A DNA stretch of 64,000 bases, from assembly GCA_029255685.2 (NCBI GenBank), contig CM055319.2, positions 17,139,247 through 17,203,246 on the forward strand, written 5' to 3'. The first letter of the stretch is position 1. Each line of letters opens with the position of its first letter. Under the pieces are notes generated by a model. That model saw nothing but the letters and a program-made list of their open reading frames with translations, was not told the origin of the DNA and searched no databases. This stretch comes from Silene conica. Lineage: Eukaryota; Streptophyta; Magnoliopsida; Caryophyllales; Caryophyllaceae. Shown here piece by piece: positions 21,436-33,815 of the stretch. The position numbers and the translations under genes are program-made.

Positions 21436-22432
21436 TGTTGGGGCTGGTGTCCTTGACAATTAAGTACAATGACTTATTAAATCTCTTTAAGGATCACAAG
21501 GGCATACTTCTGTATTATTACCAGTTGATCCACGTTTATCAATAACGGTTGGCTTGCTAGATAAGTTTGACGTTATTGTCATACGGATGGCGGTGGTCAA
21601 CTGGTCCCTATACGTCACACCTATAGGACACGTTTGAGAGATGTGAAGGTATGAAAATACAGTCACATTTTGCCGGATATGACTAAACGGTTAGTCAGAG
21701 GTATTGACTATTAAATTAGTCAATAAGATGTTGAGAATTACTATTTAATACGGATTAAATAATTTTAGCTAATACGGATTACAAGAATAATTCGTAAATT
21801 AAATATAAACGGTTATATTTAATTAAATATTATATTCGCGTATTAATATAAACAGTTATATTAATTTAGGTAATTATACAATATCGTATTTTATCAGACC
21901 GTTATTAATATATCGACTGTATTAATATCTGATAACATGTTACGATTTATAAATTAAACCCGCGAAATATATTAAAGCTAATTGGGTCGAATCACGAATT
22001 AGAATAAGGTAAGAGTGGAAAGCCCACTCCTACCCAAACTCTAATTTCGGCCGAAATAACTATATAAGGAGGAGGACTCTCCTTATATCAGTAACTCTTG
22101 TTGCACTGTAACATCATTCTCAAGTAAAATTAGGGTTTTGAGAGCACTCTTCTCCCAAAACCTCAGATCTCACATCTAAAACCTCAAGGGCTCTCCCTAT
22201 ATTGCAAGGCAATTAGAGAGGATTTCTAGCACACGCGGCCACGTCTCAGACTAAGTCTTGGGTGCAAGTTATAGGAGGGAATTTGCATTAATTCCTGTTC
22301 TTAGGCCTTTTTGCGCGAGGACTAAAGGTTGTACTTCTTTTCTCATGTTTTTAATCTTATGACAATATTCACAGTTGTATATTTCATTATAATCCTGTAA
22401 TTTTGGGGTGAATACGCGTTTTATTCCCCACA
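21436..22432 (+). repeat. A2 3' LTR
   Basis: Same length and, by eye, same sequence as the 5' LTR at 14003-14999. It ends CCCCACA and is followed by the second GGGAT. Confidence 0.95.
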
Positions 22433-22751
22433 GGGATATGAAGCGTCTTTGCAAATTTGATTCCATTGCATAGATGAGTACGTTCTTTATCGCACCCGCT
22501 TCCATGACGAAGTCGCTATGAGCGCGAACTTCGTTAGCTCTAGCTCCAGTTCCTGGGTGTGCTGGAATGGGCTCAGTTAAATACTTAAGCTTTCCGTCAG
22601 CAATGACAGCATTCCGTAGTGCTGCCTCCCAGTCAGAGAAGTTTGACCCATCATTTCTCAGTCTAGTAGACTGATTCATGGAGTCCATGAAGGCTTTTAG
22701 CCAGGATTCACGTGCTAGCTTGGCACTTGGCATTGGGTCTTCACCAGCCAT
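22433..22751 (-). pseudogene. A3 gag, N-terminal part
   Basis: Minus-strand ATG at 22751 (MAGEDPMPSAKLARES...) through about 106 codons of gag, cut at 22433 by the A2 insertion. The reading frame continues at 13997 on the far side of A2. GGGAT is duplicated at the two edges. The residues match A1 and A2 closely. Confidence 0.95.
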
Positions 22752-24480
22752 TTAGTTATACAGCAGTTTTAATGAACATGTTCTACACTAAAAAAGAAGA
22801 TAAAACAAAACCATATAAGCAACTTATTGTTGTGATTTAAGTCTATATTAAATTAAATTTAAACTCGTAGACTCATGCATTTATATAATTGATCTCCCTC
22901 AAGAATTATATAAACGATCCCAAGACTCAATTTCCGTATATTGATAAGCCCACAGTTTGGCTAATTCCACCGTTGGAACTCTTGGTCGATAGATTTCTGT
23001 ATATCCTATCTATTAGTCCATCTCAGTCGCTAGATAGTATCGAGTGACCATGATGTTGAGATAAAATAAATCATCTGTTCCCACTTACCCGACGTAGAAG
23101 GGGTCATATTATGCCTACCGACGAAGAAGGGACTCATGGGAGACTGATTTATAAAGACTAATCCCAATTTTTGGTTATACGAGGAAGACCCCATCAACTT
23201 TTATTTATTCATATTTAAGTGAACTAAAAACTAGCATATACGTGAATGAATTAAAAAAAGTGATGGCTTTACATGTGACACGTGACATCTGTATTGTCAC
23301 AGAAAACTAACGTGTAACCTCTACATGAGTCAGTTTTCAGGCATGTTATAGGTGGTTTGGCTTTTAGGCGGAATATGATGCAAGCTATTATCGATGAAAG
23401 CAAAACGATAAATGCAATAAACGTAAATAAAGGTCCTAGTGTGGCCTATCCTACCAAAATAAACATAAAAACAACTTGGAATCCGCCGTTGGACCCTAGA
23501 AGCTTGTCTTGATGTTCCATCTTGGTCCTTGCAACGGGAGTGAGCATCCGGTCTCCGTCTTTGGTCTTCACAAAATTACTAATTTAAATTACAAATATAA
23601 ACCTATTTACATTCTAATTTAAATACAAAAGTAATTACAAGGCAAAAACCCAAAATGGAGATACAAGATCTCAAAATTACAAGCAAGACTGTGTTCCATC
23701 ATTACGGTAACACAATCTACTAAGGCCACACTAAGTTACAACCGTTTGCAAAAATTAAATACGTTATTGAAAGCATTCAAGGCATTCACAAGACGATAAA
23801 TAAAATGCATCAACTAAAATAAAATTCATTCATGACATAATACTGTTATTATGATTAATAAATTTTTACCAAACCACTTTTACGGGATTAAAATTATGTG
23901 ACTATACCGTTTTAATCACCAATTTTAATAAGTTTATAATCCCATTATCTTAAACCGTTTTAAAATAATATGTATCAAACGAGGGTGAACCGTTTCACAA
24001 AAATAATACACTATTTCCGTATACAGTATATTATTTTAGGCCATGTGAAAATAAGAAACAAGTTATTTTCGAAAAAGAAAGCCTGAAACATGAGCACTCG
24101 ACCGAGCAACAGAGGCACTCGATCGAGTGTCAGTGTCACTCGATCGAGTGCAGCAGGGGCTCGATCGAGTGACTCGTTAAAACGCAAACGCTGCACTTTA
24201 AACTTAAACAAGTTTTTATCTTGATATAAAACATGGAAATCAAAAATAAAAACAACAAAAGATTCACATATTGCTAAAAATATCGATTAAATAACAATAT
24301 GCAAATTATAATCGAAAACAAGATCGATTTCTCACAAAAAAAAGCACGCGGCCGAAGCACTCGATCGAGTGAAGGTAGTACTCGATCGAGTGCTCGTCAA
24401 AAACAGCCCGATTTTCCAATTTTAAAATCTTATGAAAAACACAATTGTAAAATTTCATGGCCATAGGCTCTGATACCACT
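22752..24480 (-). other. A3 untranslated leader with palindromes and a likely intron
   Basis: Counterpart of the A2 leader. On the minus strand the donor GTAAGT is at 23088-23083 and the acceptor TTTTTTAG ends at 22788, giving a 301-base intron. Palindromes of the CACTCGATCGAGTG type lie at about 24095-24171 and 24358-24392, several with one-base decay such as CACTCGACCGAG. Confidence 0.7.
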
Positions 24481-26599
24481 TGAGGGGAATAAAACGTGTA
24501 TTCGCCCTATACTTGCAGGATTATAATGAAAAATACAATCGTGAATATGGTCATAAGATTAAAAAGATATGAAAAGGAGTACAACCTTTAGTCCTTGCGC
24601 GAAAGGCCTAAGAACAGGAATTAACACAAATTCCCTCCTATAACTTGCACCCAAGACTTAGAATGAGACGTTGCCGCGTGTGCTAGAAAACCTCTCCAAC
24701 TGCCTTGCAATATCGGGAGAGCCTTTTGAGTTTTAGATGTGAGATCTGGGTTATGGGAGAAGAATGCTCTCCAACCCTAATTTTCTTGAGATTTTATTTG
24801 TCAGTGCAACAAGAGTGTTTGACATAAGGAGAAGTCTTCTCCTTATGTACTACACTGGTCGGCCGAATTGGATATCGGGTACACTACAACACATCCAGCC
24901 ACTTCCTGACACTTTTTTGGTCAATTTTCGTCGCTTTTAAGCGTCGGCATTTTCTTTATCGACGCTTCATAAAGCGTCAATATTTGGGGCGTCGAGATTT
25001 TCCGACGCTTTTTGGTGTCAACCTTGGTGACGCTTTTTGGTGTCGACCGTGGCGACGCTTTTTGGTGTCGAGAGCCACGACGCTTTTTGGTGTCAATCTT
25101 TCTCGACGCTTTTCCAGTATTTGAAAAACACACAACATTCAGCTAGACTTTTATTTGCTAATATGCGATTGAATTAATTAATAGCCTCGAACAAAATTTT
25201 ATACAATAAATAAAAATTGCGATTATCAAATTACACGCTTTCAAAATTCAAAAAATAATACCGAAAGAAATCCAAATCTTAAGCTACTGACCACCTATTA
25301 CAATTTGATTAAAACCCATAAAAAAACTGCAGATCCCTATAAATAAGAGAGCTTCAAAACTGGGTAATCCATTTATCCTCAACAGGTAGAAACCATAACA
25401 ATTTTCCTAAAAAAACAGCCTACAACCTACTGCATCATAGCAGAACTGCTGTCATACATGACTGCAAAGTAACTGCTGCATGCTTTCTAGTCATCAAATG
25501 CTCGAAAACGGTATGGCTGAGACATGCTTCTTGAATGAAACTGGTCTGCAAAACAGACCTGCTACCACAGAGAATTGCCACTGGCAGCACAACTCACCAT
25601 AACAACTGCATTTGCTGAAGACTAGTCCGCAAATCAGTCTGCAAATCGTTGCATACAAATGGTCTGCAAACACACGCATGATCTGCAGTATCAGCACCAT
25701 ATCTGACTGCCAAAAACCCTCAACTTCCAGGCCTGCACAGAGCATGCGAAGCTTAGGCAGAGCAAGAAGAGCTGCCATAGAATGCTGCTATAATAGAAGC
25801 TCGGCCAAAAACGAGAATGCTACCAGATAAAATCCTGTCATAAAAGTCTTCACCAAAAAATGCTGCACTGAACATCAGAAATAACACTAATTGTACTGCA
25901 TACTACAGAGACTGATAATCTACAGCCAACCAGTACCCAAACATCAACCACACAGACATAGGGCATCAAACTACATACTGCATTATCACAAACCAACTAC
26001 TAACGAGCATACATGACATATTTGAATACTAAGAATTGCAGGAGGCCTGCTGAAGCCAGTGAAGATATGTCTATGGCCCTCCTGCCAAAGGTAGAAGACC
26101 ACTGTAGTTAGAGCACATCTACAAACAGCATTATGCTTGCTTTGCTACTGTTACTGAACCCAGTCGACAAAAAGCTGAAGATCAATAGAAATATTGTAAT
26201 TGTTTCATCCGATCGAACAATAGAAAATTAAATAAACAAATATCCCTATTATTAATGTTTCACGCAAAAATATTAAAATATCTCAAAACAATTAGATTTA
26301 AGCCAAAAGGTGCGACTAATATACTCCAAAAATATTAAAATGTCTCAAGGGAATTACAAACAAATGTTGCATTTAGCTATGTAGGAGTTAGAACACATAA
26401 ATAAGTCAAAAGAGAAGCGTGCTTCTCACCTTGAATATGCTAAATACTGCTTCATTCCAGCTTGTCTTCAAAAGCTTCCTATATCTGTTTGGGTTGAGAA
26501 GCCATGTGAAGTTAACCCCACATATGTCCCCTCGGTGATTGCGATGGCTAACTCACTGAGTGAAAAAAAATTATATGAACATGAGATAATGTGAGAAAC

Positions 26600-26690
26600 A
26601 AAAACAGTAGCAGTATCAGACTATCAGTAGCAGTAGGCAGTACAATAGGCAGTAGCAGTAGGCAGTACCCGTAGCAGCAGCATGTAAAAT
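26600..26690. repeat. CAGTAG/GCAGTA simple repeat inside the CACTA element
   Basis: Irregular repetition of AGTAGCAGTAGGCAGTAC-like units in the non-coding interior of the CACTA element. No gene is seen in the interior (25113-28070). Confidence 0.7.
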
Positions 26691-28071
26691 ATAATAGAAT
26701 AATTTTGGTGCATACTAGACACCATAGACAGTAGGTCAGCACACAAGCAACACGAGTGTTGGTTGCAGAGATGGCAATCTGCAATTCAAGTTAACTGATG
26801 AGGTTTTAGATCAATAATGAGAAAATTTGAAAAGCAAAGAACAATATGAATTAACGTACTCTAATTTTCAATAGTTCGAAAAACTTTTAATTATTTCATT
26901 CTTGACAATGGAGCTAGATGATGAAATATTCTGCAACTCTCTAAAAGTTCAAGACTTATCAGTATCACCTGCTCATTAGTTGTTTATTAAGCCTGATATT
27001 GATAGTGTTAAACGGTCTGGCAGTGTCCAGAAAAGTCTCCAAATACGAACGTAGCTTTCTTTCTGCATCTGCATAATCTTCATTTGGATTGTACGGATGC
27101 TGAAAGGACGCAAAGTAAATACAAAACTGTTAGATACACAAAAACAATCAAAATTAAGACAAGATATAGTAAAACTATGTCACACAAGAAGGAAGTTTAT
27201 TCAAGAATGCAAGAACAGGTTTGACAGTGTAATAGATTAAAGTGGCATCAACAAAAACTAGTCAAAAGACTACTTTTTCAATTGCAGGAAATGGCAACAT
27301 TGGCAACTGTTCAATAGTTTTAATTGAAAATTTAATATGGTATATGCCTAAAATTACAACACCTTTTTTTGGATTTAATCAAACACTCATTCTAAGAATA
27401 CGGGTAATTTTCGAGGTGTAGTGATATGAGGACGAGTCACATACGTGAAAGTAACTAGCACACTGCACATCTGTTATCTGAGATCATTTCCTTACTACAA
27501 ACCCTTCAACTGTGTTTATTGTGCATCCAGCCAATTATGCTCTTATCGCAAAAGAAGTAAGAGCAAGTGATGGATGAAAAGAGCAAAGACAAGAGAAAGG
27601 AACTAGTTAGTTCAGTGTACAAAGGGCAGTCTAAATTTAAAGAATAGCAAAAAGCACATATTGCACCTATACTTTAACATCATACTGTGTCGAGAGAAAA
27701 TAGAAAAAAAAAGTTGAGCACAATTTAGGACTGCAATTTTCAGATCGCAATAATAGAAAATAATAGAAAATAATTTATAGCATCTCAACACGAAATTTTA
27801 GATCTCAATAATAGAAAAATAAATGTCCCCGGAAATCGAAAAGGCAATATGAGGGCAATGAATTCGGTTAAAAGGTCTTAAACATGAATTGCTCTCAAAT
27901 ATATTTGTTTATAAAACTCCTGTCAGGAAAAAAAGTAATATGGCGAATAGAGAAGTATGGATCTAATTTTTCCCAGACTTTGGAGCGGAAAAATGGACAT
28001 GTATACACTCTATGGTAATCTCAGTTTCAATTATGAACCTGACTACCAAAGATCGACATTGTCCATCCTTA

Positions 28072-28735
28072 AGATCAAACACAGAACCAAGGTAAAACAT
28101 TACACAAAGCAAACAACGATGAACCGTATACAAAGACTTTGTATACTTGCGATGACAATGATGTGAGACGACGTTCGAAAGTAATAAGTTGATTGATTGC
28201 ATACCTATTTAGAAGATGACGGTGGTGATAAAGAGAGTAGCAATTCATCTGATAACAGAAACCCCACAAAATGCAGCAATTTTAGCCCTCATAAACACAG
28301 GAAGAGCATAATGATCAATGAAAGAATACATTCGGGTTAGGTCTACAGACCTGAGCAAAGAAACGATCGAAGAATGAGACTCAGTTGAATTGTGAAAACC
28401 GAAACTATAAGTGGAGGTAAACAACAACAATATGACGACTAGCAACGACAGCAACAACAACAACAACAACTCGGTTACAAGAAAAACAAAAACACAAGTT
28501 CTCAAGGCCATGGCCATTTCGATAGCCTACAAGAGTTAAACTCATGTACTCAACAAAAAAACCTCAAAACTTTATTGATTTACCATCATTTTCAACCATT
28601 AATCAACTCAAAGATTCAATATCAAACACAAAACCAAGGTAAAACAGTAGACAAAGCAAACAACGATGAACCGCATACAAAGCCTGCGATGACAATTGAA
28701 AGTAAGAAATTGATTGATTACATACTTATTTAGCT
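28072..28735. repeat. Direct duplication in the CACTA interior
   Basis: The stretch from about 28072 to 28210 (AACCAAGGTAAAACA... to ...CTATTTAG) recurs at about 28625-28735 with substitutions and a roughly 25-bp deletion. Between the copies is a short CAACAACAAC microsatellite (about 28450-28472). Confidence 0.7.
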
Positions 28736-29819
28736 GATTCATGTGATGACAAATAGCGAGAAACGAACAGTTCGACAACCGAATAGTAAATGAATTAGGT
28801 TTTGGTTAATAAATTAATTACGATTTTTGGGAGAGAAAACAAGTTCTGTAGATGAACTAGGTTTTGAACTAAAATTTTTGGGGGTGAAGTTGAGCAGACG
28901 ATGAATTGTCAGGGGGTTAGGGTTTGGGGGAAAAAATCAAAGGTTTGGGAAAGTGAAAGTTGAGAATGAAGGATCTGACGGTTTTTTAGTTACAACTTAT
29001 TATTTTATTACTAAAATAGTGGATAAAGGGAAAAATGGGTCGACGCATTTAGAAGCGTCGACCATAAAGCGTCGGGAACACAAGGGATTTGTTGTAGTGA
29101 CTTCAGTATTATTACCAGTTGATCCACGTTTATCAATAACGGTTGGCTTGCTAGATAAGTTTGACGTTATTGTCATACGGATGGCGGTGATCAACTGGTC
29201 CCTATACGTCACACCTATAGGACACGTTTGAGAGATGTGAAAGTATGAAAATACAATCACATTTATGCCGGATATGACTAAACAGTTAGTCAGAGGTATT
29301 GACTATTAAATTAGTCAATAAGATGTTGAGATTATTATTTAATACGGATTAAATAATTTTAGCTAATACGGATTACATGATTAATTCGTAAAATTAAATA
29401 TAAACGGTTATATTTAATTAAATATTGTATTCGCGTATTAATATAAACAGTTATATTAATTTGGGTAATTATACAATATCGTAATTTTATCAGACCATTA
29501 TTAATTCATCGACTGCATTAATATCTGATAACACGTGCACGATTTATAAATAAAACCCGCGAATTATATTTTAGCAATTGGGTCGAATCACGCATTGGAA
29601 TAAGGTAAGAGTGGAAAGCCCACTCCTACGTATGCCCTTGTGATCCTTTAAGAGATTTAGTAAGTCATTGTACTTAATTGTCAAGGACACCAGCCCCAAC
29701 AATCTCCCACTTGTCCGTACAAGGGTATGTGCAATGACGTTATCACACTACATGTGGAGGACACAAGCTCCAACAAATCCCTCTTTCTTTATACTTATGA
29801 AATTCCAAACAATGCACAA

Positions 29820-30122
29820 GGGCCTTCAGCCGGTCGGCAGGCAGCCGGCCTACCGGCTGGGGAACCCAACTCCTTACATTTTCCTAAATTCCAAAACAAC
29901 CTATAAGGGTCCTCAGCCGGTCGACAGGCAGCCGACCTACCGGCTGGGGAACCCATTCCCTCAATTCTATCTTACGCTACATTAACAAAGGACTCCCAGC
30001 CGGTCAGCGGGCAGCCGGCCTACCGGCTGGGCGCCCCAAATACTAAATTTCCAAATTTCGTAAAACAACAATAAAACACTCCCAGCCGGTCGACCGACGG
30101 CCGGTCGGTCGACCGGCTCAGA
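29820..30122 (-). repeat. CCGG-type hairpins in the G1 LTR
   Basis: Four GC-rich units, each an imperfect inverted repeat around CAGCCGG...CCGGCTG, at about 29824-29858, 29912-29949, 29996-30032 and 30080-30120. A fifth (about 8414-8452) lies just left of the A3 insertion. Equivalent units occur in the G2 LTRs. Confidence 0.8.
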
Positions 30123-31176
30123 GTCACTGAGCAGAAAATCGTAATTCGCAGTAATGTTCAAAGTTGACCAAATCGACACCAATCTTCCAAATTCGCAACA
30201 ACAACATGCTACCCAGTATATACACTATAAATAGGATGTATAAACAAGTCACCAATTCATCAATAAGGTCATATTATACTCATACTTAGTATCCGTCGCA
30301 AAGGTGGAAAAACTGAAAATGCACCTATGAACATAAGAAACATAATCAAAGCATATGAATATCATTATTCTTGGGTATTGCTAGAATGATTCTAAGTTCA
30401 TTCAACATAATTAACATATGAAATCAGAAGCTTCCATCCTCAAAACCAAGAAACATGCTAATATCACAAATAAAGGCCGAGTTTCTCATTATCGTCACCT
30501 TTACTTAGCGAAATCTTAGAAATCTTCGAGATCTTCTTCAATAATCACCAAGCCTTCTTCCGGGTTAACACAAACACCGTCTAAAACAACACAAACATCG
30601 AAGAATATCACGAATTTCGAAATTATGTGAACAGGCCGAAAATCCAACTGTACAAATTGCAAGATTTATTACCTTAAAACGACGGGCTCGATAAGAGGAA
30701 TCCGTAGCCGCGAAAATAGCCCCAATCGGATAAGAAACGAAGATTCTATGAGAGTTTTAAGATTGAAGGAGGAGGAAATCAAAATGGTGTTTTGTTTCTT
30801 TTGTTAAATCTGAAAAATGAATTGGAAGGGAGAGGTAGAAGATGGTGGGGTTAGGGTTTTGTGAGGAAAAAGAGGAAAAATGGATCCATTAACAAGTTAG
30901 GCCCATAAGACGAGTTTTAAGACGATTTGAGCTAAAAACACCGCCTTATTTTACAATCAATTTAGAATGAGATAAATATTTCCGGATCATAAAATTAAAT
31001 TACTAAGGCAAGGTTTACGCAATTAAAATGAAATCTCCTTTAAAATCCCTTAGAATATTTTCACATAAACTAATCAGTTATTCCAATAAAATTACGAAAT
31101 TCCGAAATATAAATTATTCTCGAAATAGAACTTAAAATCTTTAAACTTCCAAGTCTCGAAATATTGGGATGTTACA

Positions 31177-32660
31177 ATCACCCCAACTTTCAAAAAGTTT
31201 CGTCCTCGAAACTTGAAAACCGAAGTAAGTACGAAAACAACTTTAACTACCAAAACGTACTACCCGGGTTATGGTAACCCAAAACTTTAACCTTCGAAAA
31301 GGTTTCAAAAAGAAATAGAGTCTAACGCACAAGTCTTGTCAATGGACATTGGGATTCTCGTTACGTATTCAAGAGTCCGACGTTCCAAATCTGAGACAAG
31401 TCCCAAAATTAAATCAGTAAGGTTCAAAATTTAGATTGATTCGGTGTTGATAAGTACATCACAGGTTATTAGATGTCTCCAATAACAAGTTGCAGTGGCA
31501 GTCAACGCGGAAATCCATCAAAGTTGTAAAACGTTCTGCTCTTTAAAATCAAGTTTTCTTCAAAATCAACCTTTATTTACTTTCAACAAAAGAGGGAGTA
31601 GTTTCCAAATCCTCAAAACAATTAAGATTTTCCGAAAATTACAACTTTTAGGGTTAACAATAGTGAACAATTTCCAAAAAGAGTCACCGGGAGCGTAGAA
31701 ACGATCATAGAGATTACTTTCGACACGAAGGATTGAGAGTTTCAAGTTTCACAGCTGACAGAACATACAAGGAAAGATCGAAGAAATGAAATAACCATGA
31801 TAGAGATCAAGGAAGACGGTAACTCTTGCCAAACATGGGTACCCTAACCGCTCAATCCATAATCAAAATATCGTTACAATGATTTATAGTATATCCCAAG
31901 AAGGGCGATTTGAGTAATCTCTAGACTCACAATGGTTTCACGATCCCTCTTACTATCATCTCATCCACAGATAAAGGTATTCCTCAACAAGAAGGTTTCC
32001 AAAACTCTCACTCAGTTCACACTAAAATCCGTTCAACCACGGTTAAGGATCTCTCACTCAAGGTGGAAGCCTAATACACATACTTCAGACCAAGGTTCAC
32101 GCACTTTCAGCACTTCAAACCAGAATTCTATTACCATGACACCGAACCTCGAAAACCAAAATATGGCATTCAACATCCTATAACCTTAACTTTTAACAGT
32201 TCGATCCTAGCTAACCTATTCCACAAGGTTCGACATCCTAAATTCTCAAATTTTATTACCACAATGATCATTCAAATCAAGACCTTACTAAGGTAACAAC
32301 TCTTAAATCCTCTTGTTTCTAACCATTTACAAACAATCTACATCCCAAGAAAAGTTCCAAGGAAGTAACCACTTTCACTCCTACAGTTCCCATAAGGTTT
32401 AGTTATTCACATTCCGAACTTCCCGAACGATATTCATGAACACTTATAAGTTGCAAATCCCTACACTATGATTACCACAAACATAAATGGTTACCCATCA
32501 ATCATCATTGGAGTATTATTAAGCCAACAGGCTTCCATAATCCCATAAGTTATCATAAACGATCCACCTAACAGTGGTGCATTTTCCAATCCCGATAAGC
32601 GCTCCAATAGGTAAACGTTGAGGTTCCATAAGTAACCTAAGGTCAACACTCAGTCAGCTC
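31177..32660 (-). mobile_element. G1 internal sequence, 3' end, truncated by G2
   Basis: Starts on the high-coordinate side of the G1 LTR with the PPT, which reads on the minus strand GGACGAAAC...GTTGGGGTGAT, closely matching the G2 PPT. The rest is non-coding on both strands as far as I can see, and ends where the G2 LTR begins at 32661. No gag or pol motif is visible. Confidence 0.6.
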
Positions 32661-33015
32661 TGTAACATCCCGTATTTTTATAAAAGTGATTTTAATAATT
32701 TAAAAGTAGTTTACGGAATTTAATAATATTTTAATAATAAATCGTGATTTTATTTTAAGTTTCTCCGTTAAGATCCGTCTTAAGAATGTTTTAGTTCTTA
32801 AGATGTTAACTTAGCAAAGTCAAACCCCGACTTGAACCCGTTTCACAAAACAAGTAACCCGACTCAAAATACGGAAAGGACAATATAAACCCGACCAAAA
32901 CCCTATTCCATCGACATCCATCTTTATTTTCCACTGCTTCTTCATTTCCACCATTGTTCTTCATTCTTAAGAGCTTAAAATCAACATTTCAACCTCTTCC
33001 CGAACTCGAATCGCG

Positions 33016-33021
33016 GTAAGT
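33016..33021 (+). promoter_or_regulatory. Splice-donor-like GTAAGT in the G2 LTR
   Basis: GAATCGCG|GTAAGT follows a CT-rich, 5'UTR-like stretch and is conserved in the copies at about 52884 and 56678. It could start an intron in LTR-initiated transcripts. Confidence 0.35.
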
Positions 33022-33600
33022 CTTACATTTTCGGAATCCTTGCGAGATTTGCAAGCTTTCTATCACTTTCAATTTCAATTTTATCAAACTCGAAAAGACG
33101 CTGTTTTGGGTAAATTCCGTTTTAAGCTTCTAAAACCCGTTTCTTTTGTTGTAAGAGTTGGATTAGAGGACCCGGAGGGTGATAGCTTCGTCATTGAAAA
33201 AGAATTCGGAGCATAACCGCTTTTAAGGTGACGATAATGAGAAACTCGGCCTTTTGTCTAAATTAGAACTTTATGTGATTTTAATGTGTTTGGATGAAGT
33301 TAGTATGGTTATTAAGTTCTTTAATGTTCTTATAATGTCTTATAAACTGATTTTGGTGAAGATTTGAGGAAGAATTTGATGAGAAAGTGAATTTAGGAGT
33401 ATACATGTTAAGAAGGGTTTATTTGAGATTTTCTTGTTATCTCTTGAATTGGTTGTTTGTATACATGTTCTTATGTGTAATTGATGTTGTATACATGTGG
33501 GAAATGTTGTGTTGTAGCGTAAAAACATGTTTAAGACGGATTTGTAAAGTATTGAATGAATTGGAAATGGCGAGATTTAAGAAATGCGCGATCAAAGGCT

Positions 33601-33815
33601 CTGAGCCGGTCGACCGACCGGCGGCCGACCAGCCGGCTCAGAGTCCCTCATTGCATTGTTTGAGTTTCGAGAATTTTGGGAAAAAGGGTCCCCAGCCGGT
33701 GGACCGGCAGCCGGCCGGCCGGCTGGGAGTCCCTATTGTGTGTTGTGTGTTGTTTATGCGAGAAAGAAAGAAGGGGTCCCCAGCCGGTGGACCGGCAGCC
33801 GGCCGGCCGGCTGGG
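33601..33815 (+). repeat. CCGG-type hairpins in the first G2 LTR
   Basis: Three units: CTGAGCCGG/CCGGCTCAG (33601-33641), CCCAGCCGG/CCGGCTGGG (33691-33727) and the same again (33779-33815). A fourth is cut to CAGCCGGT near 33868. The second LTR has matching units at 53469-53509, 53559-53595 and 53643-53686 (CTCTCAGCCGG/CCGGCTGAGAG, perfect), and the third has one at 57263-57303. Number and order differ among the three LTRs of one array. Confidence 0.85.

Larger units (their letters stand above)
14003..22432 (+). mobile_element. A2: recent Ty1/copia element, TSD GGGAT
   Basis: An 8430-bp element inserted into the gag of A3, flanked by GGGAT at 13998-14002 and 22433-22437. The LTRs (14003-14999 and 21436-22432) are both 997 bp and I found no difference on reading them side by side, so it is the youngest dated insertion here. 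Layout: 5' LTR, iMet primer site, long leader with palindromes and a likely intron, gag-pol open frame, RNase H remnant, 3'UTR, PPT, 3' LTR. Non-autonomous in RNase H. Confidence 0.95.
24882..29099. mobile_element. Non-autonomous CACTA DNA transposon, about 4.2 kb
   Basis: Left end CACTACAACACATCC; right end, read from outside, CACTACAACAAATCC. The 15-base terminal inverted repeats thus differ at one position. Subterminal repeats follow: five GACGCTTTTTGGTGTC-type units at 25004-25112, GACGCTT-cat-AAAGCGTC nearby, and a GGTCGACGC/GCGTCGACC hairpin at 29038-29063. No open frame resembles a TNPD/En-Spm transposase or TNPA protein, so it is non-autonomous. The 3-bp duplication GTA appears at 24879-24881 and, in inverted form (TAC), at 29627-29629, as expected from an aberrant transposition. 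Confidence 0.85.
8459..29775 (-). mobile_element. A3: Ty1/copia element (minus), TSD AATCC, with A2 and a CACTA element inside
   Basis: The element is flanked by AATCC at 8454-8458 and 29776-29780. Its 3' LTR is 8459-9530 and its 5' LTR 24481-29775; the latter is inflated by the CACTA insertion and partly inverted. The primer-binding site, reading TGGTATCAGAGCC on the minus strand, abuts the 5' LTR at about 24478. Gag-pol is broken by A2 and by two indels. Subtracting A2, one TSD copy and the CACTA element leaves about 8.7 kb, close to A1 and A2. A few substitutions separate its two LTRs, so it is older than A2, whose LTRs look identical. Confidence 0.9.
24481..29775 (-). repeat. A3 5' LTR, carrying a CACTA element and an inverted segment
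   Basis: Three LTR pieces are present: 24481-24881 in minus orientation, 29100-29629 in plus orientation (inverted) and 29630-29775 in minus orientation. Without the CACTA element the total is about 1077 bp, matching the 3' LTR. It is long form, ending at AAGCTCCAACA before the TSD AATCC. Confidence 0.9.
6809..31176 (-). mobile_element. G1: gypsy-like long LTR (minus), about 3 kb, split by A3
   Basis: On the minus strand this LTR runs from TGTAACATCCC (31176) to CGAGGGGTTTTACA (6809). It is followed on the high-coordinate side by a polypurine tract that reads GTTGGGGTGAT on the minus strand (31177 onward), so it is the 3' LTR of a minus-strand element. Copia element A3 (8459-29775) was inserted into it; without A3 the LTR is about 3.05 kb. 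Its two ends, bracket modules, CCGG hairpins and a GGGATGTGCCATCCC hairpin match the G2 LTRs, so G1 and G2 are related families, but much of the rest differs. Long TGTAA...TTACA LTRs with an iMet primer site are typical of Tekay/Del gypsy elements and their non-autonomous derivatives. The partner 5' LTR is not in the window. Confidence 0.8.

Noticed and set aside
24921..25133. Lys/Arg-rich protein in the CACTA element
   Set aside because: It is the translation of GACGCTTTTTGGTGTC subterminal repeats.
28953..29260. Small genes across the CACTA/LTR junction
   Set aside because: Both strands give frames here only because the A LTR lacks stops over short stretches; the frames cross the transposon end and match LTR sequence elsewhere.
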